NCBI GenBank assembly: GCA_013177805.1
Contig: JABLXU010000007.1
Location: 1-64,000 of the forward strand
Origin: Candidatus Omnitrophota bacterium
GTDB lineage: Bacteria > Hinthialibacterota > Hinthialibacteria > Hinthialibacterales > Hinthialibacteraceae
Direction: 5' to 3'
Length of the DNA stretch: 64,000 nt
Shown here piece by piece: positions 37,291 through 45,888 of this stretch. The notes beneath the pieces were generated by a model. The model saw nothing but the letters and a program-made list of their open reading frames with translations, was not told where the DNA came from and did not search any database. The translations under genes and the position numbers were made by a program. How positions within the stretch are numbered: position 1 is the stretch's first letter; every line of letters starts with the position of its first letter.

Positions 37291-37376
37291 GGTGGTGATC
37301 CTCCTGGGTGGGTGAAATTGATGATCGATTGTTTCCCGGCCGGGGCACGTGGCAGCATGCCCTGGCTTCATACTCC

Positions 37377-38312
37377 TCACGCGCGCCATGGGCGTTCCCG
37401 GTGCAAATCCTGGGCGAGGACGTGGCGGGCAATGATGGCGTTTTCGGTCACGTGAAAATCGCACATGCCCACGCACACGAAATCCGCCCCGTTCTTGAAC
37501 GCGTACGGGAACGCGTCGCGGGGATGGATCGCCCCGGCGGCCAGAGTTTTGAAGGCGATCCAAGGCTTCTTCACCGTCTTCATGAACGCGGCGGTTTCCT
37601 CGGGATTGATGCACCAGATGTTGTCGTGGTCCTTGTCATGTTCCGCGTACCGTTTGACATCGACGTTCCATTCCTCCCGGTTTTCCCTGGGCGTCGCCGA
37701 CCAGTAGCGGTCATGATGAAAGGTTTTCATGTAAAAATCGCAGGGGATCCCCTGTTGCTCCACCGCCATGGGGACCTGCAACGAGTGCGCGCCGATGCCT
37801 GCCACCAGGCCGTTGGTTTTGATGAACTCCACCGCCTGGGCCAGAAGATCCAGCCGGTTGTGCTTAACCCAATTGTCCGCCACGCCGCCCTGGATGTAGA
37901 TCGCGCAAGCTCCGTTGTCGATGGAGAGTTGCAGGTTGGTTTGGATGTCATCCACCTTGGGATGACCCTCGGCTATCCACTGCATGGTCCCGCCCCGCTC
38001 CTCCCAAAATTTGCGGATAACCCGCATGGGGCGCTCGCGGGGATCGGAGAGGAAAGTGTTGATGCCGTTTTCCTCGCACAGGGCGAAGGTTTCGAGGACC
38101 TTTTCATCCGTAAAGTACTGCCGGAACAATTCGGGGATGTACATTAGGTCGCGGCTGTGTGCCCATCCGCTAATGAGGTTGCCCCCGCAGATGAGACGGC
38201 TGATGGTCAGAGGGCCGATTTTGCCCGTAGGCATCTTGGCGTTCGAGGCGTCTGGCGTGACGGAAACCGCCGCTTGTTTCAAGAAACTTACGCGTTCGAT
38301 GAGTCCGGGCAT
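37377..38312 (-). CDS. TIM-barrel-like protein, paralogue array member 1, lacking a Tat signal
   Basis: 311 residues. The body aligns with the other three copies: LICGGNLISGWAHSRDL, EENGINTFL, GIGAHSLQV, KTFHHDRYWSATP, KPWIAFKT, AAGAIHP and GMCDFHVTE. The N-terminus, however, reads MPGLIERVSFLKQAAVSV. The FLK of the Tat motif is kept but the arginine pair has become ER-VS and the hydrophobic stretch is shortened. It is probably not Tat-exported, unlike its siblings. ATG 38312 is preferred because GGAG lies 9 nt upstream; the ATG at 38327 is in frame but lacks a good ribosome binding site. It is the first gene of the four-paralogue series. Function unknown. Confidence 0.7.
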   Translation of the reverse strand: MPGLIERVSFLKQAAVSVTPDASNAKMPTGKIGPLTISRLICGGNLISGWAHSRDLMYIPELFRQYFTDEKVLETFALCEENGINTFLSDPRERPMRVIRKFWEERGGTMQWIAEGHPKVDDIQTNLQLSIDNGACAIYIQGGVADNWVKHNRLDLLAQAVEFIKTNGLVAGIGAHSLQVPMAVEQQGIPCDFYMKTFHHDRYWSATPRENREEWNVDVKRYAEHDKDHDNIWCINPEETAAFMKTVKKPWIAFKTLAAGAIHPRDAFPYAFKNGADFVCVGMCDFHVTENAIIARHVLAQDLHRERPWRA

Positions 38313-38890
38313 GATGTGATTCTCCATCCCATTTGAATCCAAATACAAAACCCGCTCGATAAAGTGGAAAAATCATATCATGAATGGGAAAGAAAGGAAA
38401 TACACGAGAGATTGCGGCCAATCGACTTGCGCGCCTGCGCGGCAAAGAGGAATCCCAATCCGTTCTCGCGCGCTTGGGCGGCCAAGCGGATCCGGCTTTC
38501 CTTGCGGGGCGAAGATCTCCCCGGCGGCCCGGAGTCCTTCACTTCATCCAGAAGCAGCCCACCCCGCGCCGGGATTCACAGGTTTTTCGATTTCGGGTGT
38601 AGATCCGGGAGGCGTGGATTCTGACTGATCCTCGCGCTGGGGGAAGGGCGTCACGGTTCCGGTTGCTTCACCGCCCAGCCTCAGACAGTCTTATCGAACC
38701 GGATTGTGAATAAAGGCAATGAGTCTCTGGGAAATAGGGACAGAGGACTTTGGATCGGGATTGAATACCTAAGCTGCTTGAAAGACTTTCTTCACCAGTA
38801 AATATTCCGATTGGATCCGGACAGACTTGATTCACCAAAGCAGGGGCACGAACAACATGCCCCTGCTCGTAGCGGAAGCGGTGAACGTCT
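38313..38890. other. Non-coding stretch between the paralogue array and a lipoprotein gene
   Basis: 578 bases without a supported gene. Three short overlapping frames in the first half show no signal, domain or ribosome binding site. The only structure I see is the inverted repeat at 38839-38867. It should contain the promoter of the array, which I cannot identify. Confidence 0.5.
38839..38867. repeat. Inverted repeat downstream of the lipoprotein gene
   Basis: AGCAGGGGCA (38839-38848) and TGCCCCTGCT (38858-38867), perfect 10-bp arms with a 9-base loop. It may act as a terminator for the minus-strand lipoprotein gene, though no T-run follows. It resembles the GCACGT/ACGTGC module of the tandem repeat. 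Confidence 0.55.
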
Positions 38891-39268
38891 TTACGAGGTT
38901 TGTTTTTTGAGGGAGAAATTCATTTCCACTTGCGGTTCTGTGCTGAAATTCTTGGTCTGCAGAGTGTGGATCACGGGCGGATAGCCGGGGGCGGAAGCGA
39001 CGAGGCTGTGTTCCTCGTACCACGTCGCGAGGATGAATTTCCCATCCGGCCCGGTCCAGGCTTCCTGGCAGGGCTTGCTGGGAGAACTATTGTAAAGGTG
39101 ATCCGCGACCCGGGCGCCGGGGATGGGCTGTCCGGTCTCCTGATCAGTCACGATTCCAGTGATTTGGATATTCGGCCCGGACGCGTTGTGATGGCAACCG
39201 GTGATTGACAAACCCAACGCCAAAAAGAATGCAAAACAACCGGCATGATTCTGGATCCGCTTCATCAT
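38891..39268 (-). CDS. Lipoprotein with carboxypeptidase-regulatory-like domain
   Basis: 125 residues. Signal peptide with lipobox ITGC, so the mature N-terminus is a lipidated cysteine. The rest is one beta-sandwich: ITGIVTDQETGQPIPGARV, GPDGKFIL and VASAPGYPPV are the hallmark strands of carboxypeptidase-regulatory-like or transthyretin-like domains. Single-domain lipoproteins of this kind are common in Planctomycetes-like genomes and their function is unknown. No partner gene is adjacent. Confidence 0.8.
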   Translation of the reverse strand: MMKRIQNHAGCFAFFLALGLSITGCHHNASGPNIQITGIVTDQETGQPIPGARVADHLYNSSPSKPCQEAWTGPDGKFILATWYEEHSLVASAPGYPPVIHTLQTKNFSTEPQVEMNFSLKKQTS

Positions 39269-39578
39269 GGCACAAGATCTCCTTTCGTGTTTTTTTTCGG
39301 GTCATCCGGCAAGTGCGTAAGTTTGTTCAGATCGCTTTCAGATCGAAGGATCGCGTCTTTTCATCATGATCGATGAAAAACCACCCTCAACTGCCCTCGG
39401 CCTCTGGAAAAGGGCCAGGGTGAGGGAATGTTGATACAGGCCTCCTTTCCTGCACTGGCCTTTTTCGTTTCATATGTGCTGCTCATCCATTAGTGTCCCT
39501 CCAAAGATCGGAGAAAGTTAGAGGGAATTTGATAATGTACGGCTTCCCATCACCTCCCTTCCCTCTCGGCCTGTTTTT
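39269..39578. other. Intergenic region with a dispersed GC-rich repeat
   Basis: 310 bases. It holds CCCTCGGCCTCTGGAAAAGGG followed by CCAGGGTGAGGG (39394-39426), a member of the dispersed repeat family. No gene seen. Confidence 0.5.
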
Positions 39579-40310
39579 TCAGGAACCCGTGGCCGCCACC
39601 GGCACCGCGCCGAAACGGCGGGTACGGCGGTGGAATTCCTCCACCGCGGCCCGCAGATCGTCCGCGCCGAAATCGGGCCACATGCGATCCGTGAAATACA
39701 ACTCGGCGTACGCGCTTTCCCAAAGCAAAAAGTCACTCAACCGTTTCTCACCACCCGTGCGGATCAACAGATCGACCTCCGGCAAAGGCACGCCTGGATG
39801 ATGGAGATCCGCCAGCGTCTCCAAAAACGCATCCCGGGTCATGGCGGTCTGGCCGTCCCACCGGGACGCGGCGCGCAAGATGGTATCCCGGGCGGAATAA
39901 TCGATGGCGATGCGGAAATGCAGCGTGGCCCCTCCGGCGGTGGCGGTCTCCGCCGCCCGGATGGCGGCGCGCATCAGAGGCGAGAGGCGGTCGCGGCGGC
40001 CGATAACGCTCAGGCGGATCCCCTGCGCCACGCAACGGTCCTTCTCGTGACGCAAATAGTCATAGAGCAGGGCCATGAGTTGCTGCACTTCGTCCCGCGG
40101 CCGCTTCCAATTGTCCGAAGAAAAGGCATAAACGGTCAGAGTGGTGATCCCCAGGCCCGGCGCGGCCTCTACCGTGCGCCGCACAGCCTTGGAGCCTTCC
40201 TTATGTCCCTCGATACGGGGAAGTCCCCGCCGGGTGGCCCAGCGCCCATTGCCGTCCATAATAATCGCGGCGTGCAAGGAATTCGATTGTTGGAAAGTAC
40301 TTTGCATCAT
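39579..40310 (-). CDS. uppS: Undecaprenyl diphosphate synthase (isoprenyl transferase)
   Basis: 243 residues, normal for the family. It condenses isopentenyl diphosphate units onto farnesyl diphosphate to make the C55 lipid carrier for peptidoglycan and polysaccharide. The catalytic Asp is D19 in MDGNGRWA. Other family blocks are [64 protein letters not shown] split across the second half, and [12 protein letters not shown] 40310 follows CAGGAG by 8 bases; the longer reading to 40409 adds nothing recognisable. The usual neighbours (frr, cdsA, dxr) are absent. Confidence 0.95.
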   Translation of the reverse strand: MMQSTFQQSNSLHAAIIMDGNGRWATRRGLPRIEGHKEGSKAVRRTVEAAPGLGITTLTVYAFSSDNWKRPRDEVQQLMALLYDYLRHEKDRCVAQGIRLSVIGRRDRLSPLMRAAIRAAETATAGGATLHFRIAIDYSARDTILRAASRWDGQTAMTRDAFLETLADLHHPGVPLPEVDLLIRTGGEKRLSDFLLWESAYAELYFTDRMWPDFGADDLRAAVEEFHRRTRRFGAVPVAATGS

Positions 40311-40385
40311 AAAGTTACTCCTGAAAAAAAATAGCGGATGACTATGCGATTGAAATGATTCGATATGCCTCATCCATTTAAGGCT

Positions 40386-40424
40386 TCCCTCACCCTCCCC
40401 CTCTCCCAAAGGGAAGGGAGAGGG
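40386..40424. repeat. Dispersed palindrome (CCCTCACCC/CCCTCTCCC family)
   Basis: CCCTCACCCTCCCCCTCTCC followed by AAAGGGAAGGGAGAGGG gives a long GC-rich hairpin between uppS and the regulator gene. It is one of several related copies in the window. Confidence 0.7.
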
Positions 40425-40536
40425 AATTGATTACTTTTGTGTTATTCCTCCCAAGGCTCACGCCCTGGGTTATACACAAGCCGCGCCGTTGGCGCTCAAA
40501 ACTGTACTGCAAACCGGGAAGTGGTTACCTTTGTTC

Positions 40537-40944
40537 TCACTCCTTCTGCCGCATGGCCTGGATAAGGGCTTCCATGTGCGACAAATACCGCTCCAGCGCC
40601 TGACGGCCTTCGGCGGTAATGCGGTACTCGGTTTTCGGCATTCGTCCGTCGAACGACTTGGTGCAGGCAATATACCTGGCTTCCTCAAGTTTCCGGGCAT
40701 GAACGCTCAGGTTCCCATCACTGGTCTTCAGATACTTCTTCAACTCGTTAAACGTCAACGACTCATTGACGGCCAGCACGCTGATAATCCCCAGGCGCAC
40801 GCGTTCATGAATCAACCGGTCCAACGCGGAAGTATTGGCTTTCGATACCATGGTATGGACCACCCGCAGCACCCGCGCGTCCACCGGCGGGGGCTTGAGG
40901 TGCTCCTTGGCTTCCTTTTTGAGCGTATTGGACTTACCCACCAT
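40537..40944 (-). CDS. Winged-helix transcriptional regulator
   Basis: 135 residues. A winged-helix DNA-binding domain occupies residues ~40-125: RLGIISVLAVNESLTFNELKKY, then the recognition helix region TSDGNLSVHARKLEEARYI and the wing TKSFDGRMPKTEYRITAEG. This is the HTH_34/PadR-ArsR-like DNA-binding domain. A charged N-terminal extension precedes it. It overlaps the upstream membrane-protein gene by 11 nt, so the two are translationally coupled. Pairs of this kind usually regulate the membrane partner and themselves. A candidate operator lies at 41589-41607. Confidence 0.82.
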   Translation of the reverse strand: MVGKSNTLKKEAKEHLKPPPVDARVLRVVHTMVSKANTSALDRLIHERVRLGIISVLAVNESLTFNELKKYLKTSDGNLSVHARKLEEARYIACTKSFDGRMPKTEYRITAEGRQALERYLSHMEALIQAMRQKE

Positions 40945-41551
40945 GCCTCCAGGCGACTATCGCGCCGAACACGAGATGAAATCCCCCGAATCCGAGCGCG
41001 AGAAAAATGTTCCCCCACGCGGAGGGAGAAAAAAGCGCGGCGATTCCCGCCCCGATGAAACAAAAACCCATTAAGGGAATCACCCGCACCGCGAAGGCCC
41101 CGCCGGTGACGACTCCCACCCCGTACAGCAACAGCCAAAGCCCCGGCAGAATTCCTACCAACCCATGCAAACAGAGCACCGCCGTGAGCGGCACCGCCGC
41201 CAGAATGGGGACGCACAGGTTGAGGATGAACCGCCATCCCGGACCGGAAAACAAAGCAATCTGCGCGCGGCGGGCCTTATATCCCATCGTAAGGGAACCA
41301 ATGACGATGGCCACCACCGCCTCCCCGATCCATAGGATCAGCCACTCCCAGGGATCGGCCCGCGTGGCGGCCAGCAGCGCCGTGAAAAGCGCGGTGCTTC
41401 CCATCGCCACCATCCCCCATCCGGGAACGGCGGTGAACGAGGCGGCCCGTTCCATCGTCTCCCGGATGAATCGGAGATCGTTGATGGCGTGCACATGCAA
41501 CGCCGGCGGATCGCCGTACCGGGTGGAAGTAAGATTCTGTTTGGTCACCAT
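40934..41551 (-). CDS. Multi-pass membrane protein paired with the regulator
   Basis: 205 residues with about six hydrophobic helices after a soluble N-terminal stretch (DPPALHVHAINDLRFIRETMERA). The helices are Ala/Gly/Val rich. I do not recognise the family beyond its common pairing with HTH_34-type regulators. The likely start is ATG 41551; an in-frame TTG at 41587 is part of the -35 box of a strong promoter and is therefore unlikely to be the initiator. The gene overlaps the regulator by 11 nt. Confidence 0.7.
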   Translation of the reverse strand: MVTKQNLTSTRYGDPPALHVHAINDLRFIRETMERAASFTAVPGWGMVAMGSTALFTALLAATRADPWEWLILWIGEAVVAIVIGSLTMGYKARRAQIALFSGPGWRFILNLCVPILAAVPLTAVLCLHGLVGILPGLWLLLYGVGVVTGGAFAVRVIPLMGFCFIGAGIAALFSPSAWGNIFLALGFGGFHLVFGAIVAWRHGG

Positions 41552-41558
41552 GCTGATC

Positions 41559-41587
41559 AGAATAAATCCATGGTGATATCTTGTCAA
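41559..41587 (-). promoter_or_regulatory. Promoter that would give a leaderless transcript
   Basis: On the minus strand the perfect -35 TTGACA (41582-41587) is 17 bases from TATTCT (41559-41564). The ATG at 41551 is only 7 bases past the -10 box, so transcription would start at about the initiation codon. Confidence 0.55.
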
Positions 41588-41588
41588 G

Positions 41589-41607
41589 TACTTTGTGATA
41601 TAAAGTA
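41589..41607. promoter_or_regulatory. Candidate operator for the winged-helix regulator
   Basis: TACTTT-GTGATAT-AAAGTA, 6-bp arms extended by one imperfect pair each side. It lies immediately upstream of the -35 box, where a bound regulator could block or assist RNA polymerase. Confidence 0.4.
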
Positions 41608-41992
41608 TTCATGAGAATGCGCAGAGAAACAGGGATATTGAATTGCCGGCATCTGGACAGCCCGGATTCCCAGGAGGATCACGAGTAGAAAACAGCAACG
41701 GTTTGCCCGAAGGCAGCACCTTCTCTGTGCATCAATCGCGGTCTGGATAGGGGCAGGAACGCACTACGATTCCCTTTACTCTCTGGGAAAGGGGGCAGGG
41801 TGAGGGATTGCCCCGCATGGGCGAAATTCAGCCAATCTCGCACCACAAAAGTCCCCGGCCCCGCGTCAAGAATCTTGTCAGATCGCGTTCAATCATCCAT
41901 GATGGAGATAATCCAGCCGAGCTGGCCGGTTCGTTCTTCGACCGGGTTATCATTGTTGAAAACCATTCCACGCACAGGATTGGGAGGAAACC

Positions 41993-43045
41993 ATGGTGTC
42001 CATCTTTCCAAGGAATCGCCATTATCGAGTGATCCTGCTCAACAGCCTGCTGGGGGCATGCCTGCTCCTGGCCGGCCTGACCGCTTGCCAGCGCGCGCAA
42101 TCCCCCTCCACCGCGATCCAGGCAGGCAACATCACCATCATCGACACGCGCACCGACTTGACCGACCGGGCGCGGGCCAAGCAGAACGTTGAGGATACCC
42201 TGATCCGCTACCCGGACATCGATTGCCTGGTGGGGCTCTGGAGTTACAACGGCCCGGCGATCCTCTCGGCCGTCAAAGACGCGAACCAGCAGGGCAAAGT
42301 CCCCATCGTCTGCTTCGACGAGGAAGAAGACACCCTCCAGGGCATCGCGGATGGACACATTTACGCGACAGTCGTGCAACAGCCCTATGAATTCGGCTAC
42401 CAATCAGTCCGGATTCTGGCGGCGCTCGCCCGCGGAGACAAGTCGGTGATCCCGCCGGATGGGATCTTCAACATCCCGGTCAAGATCATCAACAAAGACA
42501 ACGTTGTGGAGTTCCGCGACAACCTGAAATCCCTTCTGCAACAGGCGGACACGCAACCCGCGCCGGCCGGGCCGGGCGATAAAATCCAAGTGGCCTTTCT
42601 GACCAATAATCCCTCCGACTTCTGGCGGATCGCCATGGCCGGCGTGCGCAAGGCGGAAGCCGAATTCAACGTCGCCTGCGATTTCCAGATGCCCCCCACG
42701 GGCACGGCGGACGAGCAGCAACGCATGGTGGAAACCTTCATCGCCCGGAAAATCAGCGGAATGGCCATTAGTCCCAACGACGCGGAAAACCAAATCGATC
42801 TGATCAACCAGGCTTGCCAAGTGATGAACGTGATCTGCCACGACAGCGACGCCCCCAAAAGCAACCGCCTGATGTACGTGGGGACCAACAACTACATCGC
42901 CGGACGGGAAGCGGGGAAAATCATTAAGGAAGTCTTGCCCCATGGTGGTGAGATCATGCTCTTCGTGGGCCGCATCGACGCTCAAAACGCGATCGAACGC
43001 CGCCAGGGCATCATCGACGAACTGCAGGGCCTTCCCCTGCCGTGA
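41993..43045 (+). CDS. Circularly permuted sugar ABC-transporter substrate-binding lipoprotein
   Basis: 350 residues. Signal peptide with lipobox LTAC, lipidated Cys at residue 32. The chain then presents the halves of a type I (ribose-type) periplasmic-binding protein in the wrong order. Residues ~45-183 (IIDTRTDLTDRARAKQN, LVGLWSYNGPAI, VPIVCFDEEEDTLQGI, GDKSVIPPDGI) normally form the C-terminal half. Residues ~198-350 (IQVAFLTNNPSDFWRIA, GMAISPNDAENQIDL, CHDSDAPKSNRLMYVG, LFVGRIDAQNAIERRQG) normally begin the protein. A Pro/Ala/Gly-rich linker joins them. The chain stops at GLPLP, just where the other half should follow. GGGAGG lies before the ATG. ATPase and permease genes follow, so it may still serve the transporter. 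A misassembly must be excluded. Confidence 0.85.
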   Translation: MVSIFPRNRHYRVILLNSLLGACLLLAGLTACQRAQSPSTAIQAGNITIIDTRTDLTDRARAKQNVEDTLIRYPDIDCLVGLWSYNGPAILSAVKDANQQGKVPIVCFDEEEDTLQGIADGHIYATVVQQPYEFGYQSVRILAALARGDKSVIPPDGIFNIPVKIINKDNVVEFRDNLKSLLQQADTQPAPAGPGDKIQVAFLTNNPSDFWRIAMAGVRKAEAEFNVACDFQMPPTGTADEQQRMVETFIARKISGMAISPNDAENQIDLINQACQVMNVICHDSDAPKSNRLMYVGTNNYIAGREAGKIIKEVLPHGGEIMLFVGRIDAQNAIERRQGIIDELQGLPLP

Positions 43046-43155
43046 TATCCTTAAATTGAGGTATCCACCCTGTGACCGTCAGCCGGTTCACCGGCCTTGC
43101 GGGAATATCCGCAAACCGCATAAGCATCTCGTTCCATCTATCGGAGCCCTGATCG

Positions 43156-44667
43156 ATGAGCCAAACAGATGGCGCCTTGCTGGAAGTCCGTGGAATCTGC
43201 AAGCAGTTTCCCGGAGTCGTGGCGCTGGACAACGTCAACTTAACCTTGAATCACGCCGAGGTCCTGGCGGTCATCGGCGAAAACGGCGCGGGCAAAAGCA
43301 CGCTGATGAAAATCCTGGCCGGCGTGGAACATCCCGGCGCGGGCGAAATCCGGATCGAAGGCCGGCCCGTTAACGTGGATTCGGTTACCCGGGCCACCGA
43401 ACTGGGTATCGCCCTGATCCACCAGGAACTCAACCTGCACGACAATCTGGATATCGGCGCGAACGTCTTCCTGGGCCGCGAGCCCCGCTGGTCCTCCTTC
43501 CTCCCGCTGATCGACTTTCCCACCCTCTACCGCGAAACGGAAACGATTCTGCGCCGGCTGGGGCTGGATTGTTCCCCCCGGACCCTGGTACGGAACCTGC
43601 CGGTCGCCCAACAGCAAATGGTGGAGATCGCCAAGGCGCTTTCGGTCAACGCCCGGATTCTGATCATGGACGAACCGACCAGCAGTCTCTCCCAGCACGA
43701 AACCGAACAACTGTTCCACGTCATCCGCGACCTGAAAACCCAAGGCGTGAGCGTCGTGTATATCTCCCACCGCCTGGGCGAAGTGAAGGAAATCGCCGAC
43801 CGGGTGCTGGCTTTACGGGACGGCAAAAACGCCGGGGAATTGGCGCGCGAGGAGATCAACCATGATCACATGGTCAAATTGATGGTAGGGCGCGACTTGG
43901 TGCAATTTTACGTGCACACGCCGCACGATCCCGGGAAAACCGTGCTGGAAGTGGAACGCCTCGTGACTCCCGCGCATCCCGCGCATGAGATCTCTTTCAC
44001 GCTCCGGACCGGTGAAATCGTCGGCCTGGCCGGCTTGGTCGGCGCGGGGCGGACGGAACTGGCACGCGTGCTGTTCGGAGTGGAACGGCCGCTGGCCGGC
44101 CGCGTCCGGCTGAACGGCGCCGAAATCCACCTGTCCAGCCCGCGGGAGGCCATCCAGGCCGGCTTGGCCCTGGTGCCCGAAGACCGCAAACAACAAGGCC
44201 TGATTCTGGAAATGGCGGTGCGCGAAAACATCTCTCTGGCGGCGCTGGACCGGTATCAAACCGCCTCCCTCATCCGGCGCGACGAAGAATGGCGACTGGC
44301 CCAACGCCTCACCGGGCAACTACGGATCCGCACCCCCTCCATCGAACAGGAGGTCCAATATTTATCCGGCGGGAACCAACAGAAAGTCATTCTCGCCAAA
44401 TGGCTTTCCCTCCGCCCCCTCGTGTTGATCCTCGACGAACCCACGCGGGGATTAGACGTGGGCGCCAAGCGGGAAATCTATGGTTTGATGGAAGAACTGG
44501 CCAAAGAAGGAGTAGCCATTTTGATGATTTCCAGTGAACTGCAGGAAATCCTCGGCATGTCCGACCGGGTGCTGGTCATGCACGAGGGCCGGCTCGCCGG
44601 TGAATTGCCCCGGGACCGGTTGAGCGAAGAATCCATTATGCATCTGGCAACGGGAGCGGCAGCATGA
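43156..44667 (+). CDS. Sugar ABC transporter ATP-binding protein (RbsA/MglA type)
   Basis: 503 residues with two fused ATPase domains, the normal form for ribose/galactose/xylose importers. The first domain has Walker [10 protein letters not shown], signature-region residues [13 protein letters not shown] and Walker [12 protein letters not shown]. The second has a degenerate Walker A (LVGAGRTEL), the signature [15 protein letters not shown] and [11 protein letters not shown]. It energises uptake with the permease encoded just downstream, whose start it overlaps by 4 nt (ATGA). It begins 110 nt after the binding-protein gene. Confidence 0.95.
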   Translation: MSQTDGALLEVRGICKQFPGVVALDNVNLTLNHAEVLAVIGENGAGKSTLMKILAGVEHPGAGEIRIEGRPVNVDSVTRATELGIALIHQELNLHDNLDIGANVFLGREPRWSSFLPLIDFPTLYRETETILRRLGLDCSPRTLVRNLPVAQQQMVEIAKALSVNARILIMDEPTSSLSQHETEQLFHVIRDLKTQGVSVVYISHRLGEVKEIADRVLALRDGKNAGELAREEINHDHMVKLMVGRDLVQFYVHTPHDPGKTVLEVERLVTPAHPAHEISFTLRTGEIVGLAGLVGAGRTELARVLFGVERPLAGRVRLNGAEIHLSSPREAIQAGLALVPEDRKQQGLILEMAVRENISLAALDRYQTASLIRRDEEWRLAQRLTGQLRIRTPSIEQEVQYLSGGNQQKVILAKWLSLRPLVLILDEPTRGLDVGAKREIYGLMEELAKEGVAILMISSELQEILGMSDRVLVMHEGRLAGELPRDRLSEESIMHLATGAAA

Positions 44668-45686
44668 AAAAGGTGATGGGAATCCTGGTCCTTTTATTGG
44701 TGGTAATGGGAGTGACGGCTCTCATCGATCCCAAATTCTTGCAACCCTTCAACCTGCAAAACATCGCCCGCTGGACCGGCATGTACGGGATCATGACCAT
44801 CGGCGAGGCGTTTGTCATCATCACCGGCGGCATTGATCTCTCCGTCGGGTCGATCGTCGGGCTGGTCGGTTCGCTGCTGCCCATGTTCGTGCGCACCTTG
44901 GGCCTGCCGGTGTGGTTGGCGCTTCTGGTCCTCATGGGGATCTCCTTGTGCATCGGCTTGATCCACGGCCTGTTGATCACCCGCCTGCGCCTGCAACCCT
45001 TCGTGGTCACCCTCTGCGGCTTATTCGTCTACCGGGGTATCTCCCGCTATGTGACCGGCGACGCCACCCAGGGATTCGGCACCGGGTTTCAAAGCCTGCG
45101 CTACTTGGCCAGCGGATCCCCCCTCTCGGTTCCCTTCCCCGGCATCGGCTGGCTGGCGGTCCCCATGCCCTTCTTGCTCTTCCTCGTGGCGGCGGTTCTG
45201 GCGGGGATCTTTCTGAATCAATCCATTTACGGGCGCTACCTGAAGGCCCTGGGACGTAACGAACAAGCGGCACGCTACAGCGGCGTGAACACCAACCGCA
45301 TGATCATGACCGCGTACGTCTTGTCCGCCCTGGCGGCGGGATTCTCAGGAATCTTGTTTGCCCTGGATCTGAACTCCGTGCAACCTTCCGGCCAAGGCAA
45401 TTTCTTCGAACTGTATGCCATCGCCGGGGCGGTTCTGGGAGGGTGCAGCCTGCGCGGCGGCGAGGGCAGCATCCTGGGCGTGGTGATCGGCACCGCCATC
45501 GTCCGCGTGTTATACAACGCGATCAACATCCTCGGCATCGCCACGCAACTGGAATTCGCCGTCATCGGCGCGGTCATCCTGGCCGGCGTCTCGGCCGATG
45601 AAATCCTCAAACAATATACCGCCGCCCGCAAGGCCTCCCGCGAAGCCAAAATCCACCTCCAAACAGCCGAATCCGGCGGCGGGTAA
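44664..45686 (+). CDS. Sugar ABC transporter permease (RbsC type)
   Basis: 340 residues, about ten membrane helices. The conserved cytoplasmic EAA-like region and the family blocks [44 protein letters not shown] and [19 protein letters not shown] identify the BPD_transp_2 family. It forms the channel of the importer with the ATPase encoded upstream, whose stop codon it overlaps. Some of these permeases work as homodimers, so no second permease is needed. Substrate cannot be read from the sequence. Confidence 0.94.
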   Translation: MKKVMGILVLLLVVMGVTALIDPKFLQPFNLQNIARWTGMYGIMTIGEAFVIITGGIDLSVGSIVGLVGSLLPMFVRTLGLPVWLALLVLMGISLCIGLIHGLLITRLRLQPFVVTLCGLFVYRGISRYVTGDATQGFGTGFQSLRYLASGSPLSVPFPGIGWLAVPMPFLLFLVAAVLAGIFLNQSIYGRYLKALGRNEQAARYSGVNTNRMIMTAYVLSALAAGFSGILFALDLNSVQPSGQGNFFELYAIAGAVLGGCSLRGGEGSILGVVIGTAIVRVLYNAINILGIATQLEFAVIGAVILAGVSADEILKQYTAARKASREAKIHLQTAESGGG

Positions 45687-45808
45687 TGAAAGGGCAGAGT
45701 ATACGAGAATGAGAAAGGCTCATCCGGCACCGGTGTATTGGGTGTATTTTTTGAGTTGACTGGTTCGTATTTCTTCGCCGGAATCGATGAACCGGAATCC
45801 CCTATTGC

Positions 45809-45841
45809 CTCGCACCCGGGGAGAGGGGGAAGGTGAGGGCG
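45809..45841. repeat. Dispersed GC-rich repeat copy
   Basis: CACCCGGGGAGAGGGGGAAGGTGAGGG between convergent permease and xerC genes; related to the copies at 33612, 40386 and 62790. Confidence 0.6.
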
Positions 45842-45888
45842 GCCTCGAAAAGGCATACGGCATCCTTTCCCCGCCATTGAATCAACAA

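Larger units (their letters stand above)
41552..41992. other. Divergent regulatory region
   Basis: 441 bases between the membrane-protein/regulator pair and the ABC transporter genes. It contains a promoter and palindrome on the minus strand (41559-41607), a dispersed GC-rich repeat (about 41769-41816) and GGGAGGAAACC before the transporter start. No gene seen. Confidence 0.5.

Noticed and set aside
37291..37614. N-terminal extension of paralogue array member 2
   Set aside because: Overlaps the end of member 1 in another frame; Tat signal and AGGAGG support 37290.
38370..38628. Three short overlapping frames before the lipoprotein gene
   Set aside because: No ribosome binding site, signal or domain; likely chance frames in GC-rich DNA.
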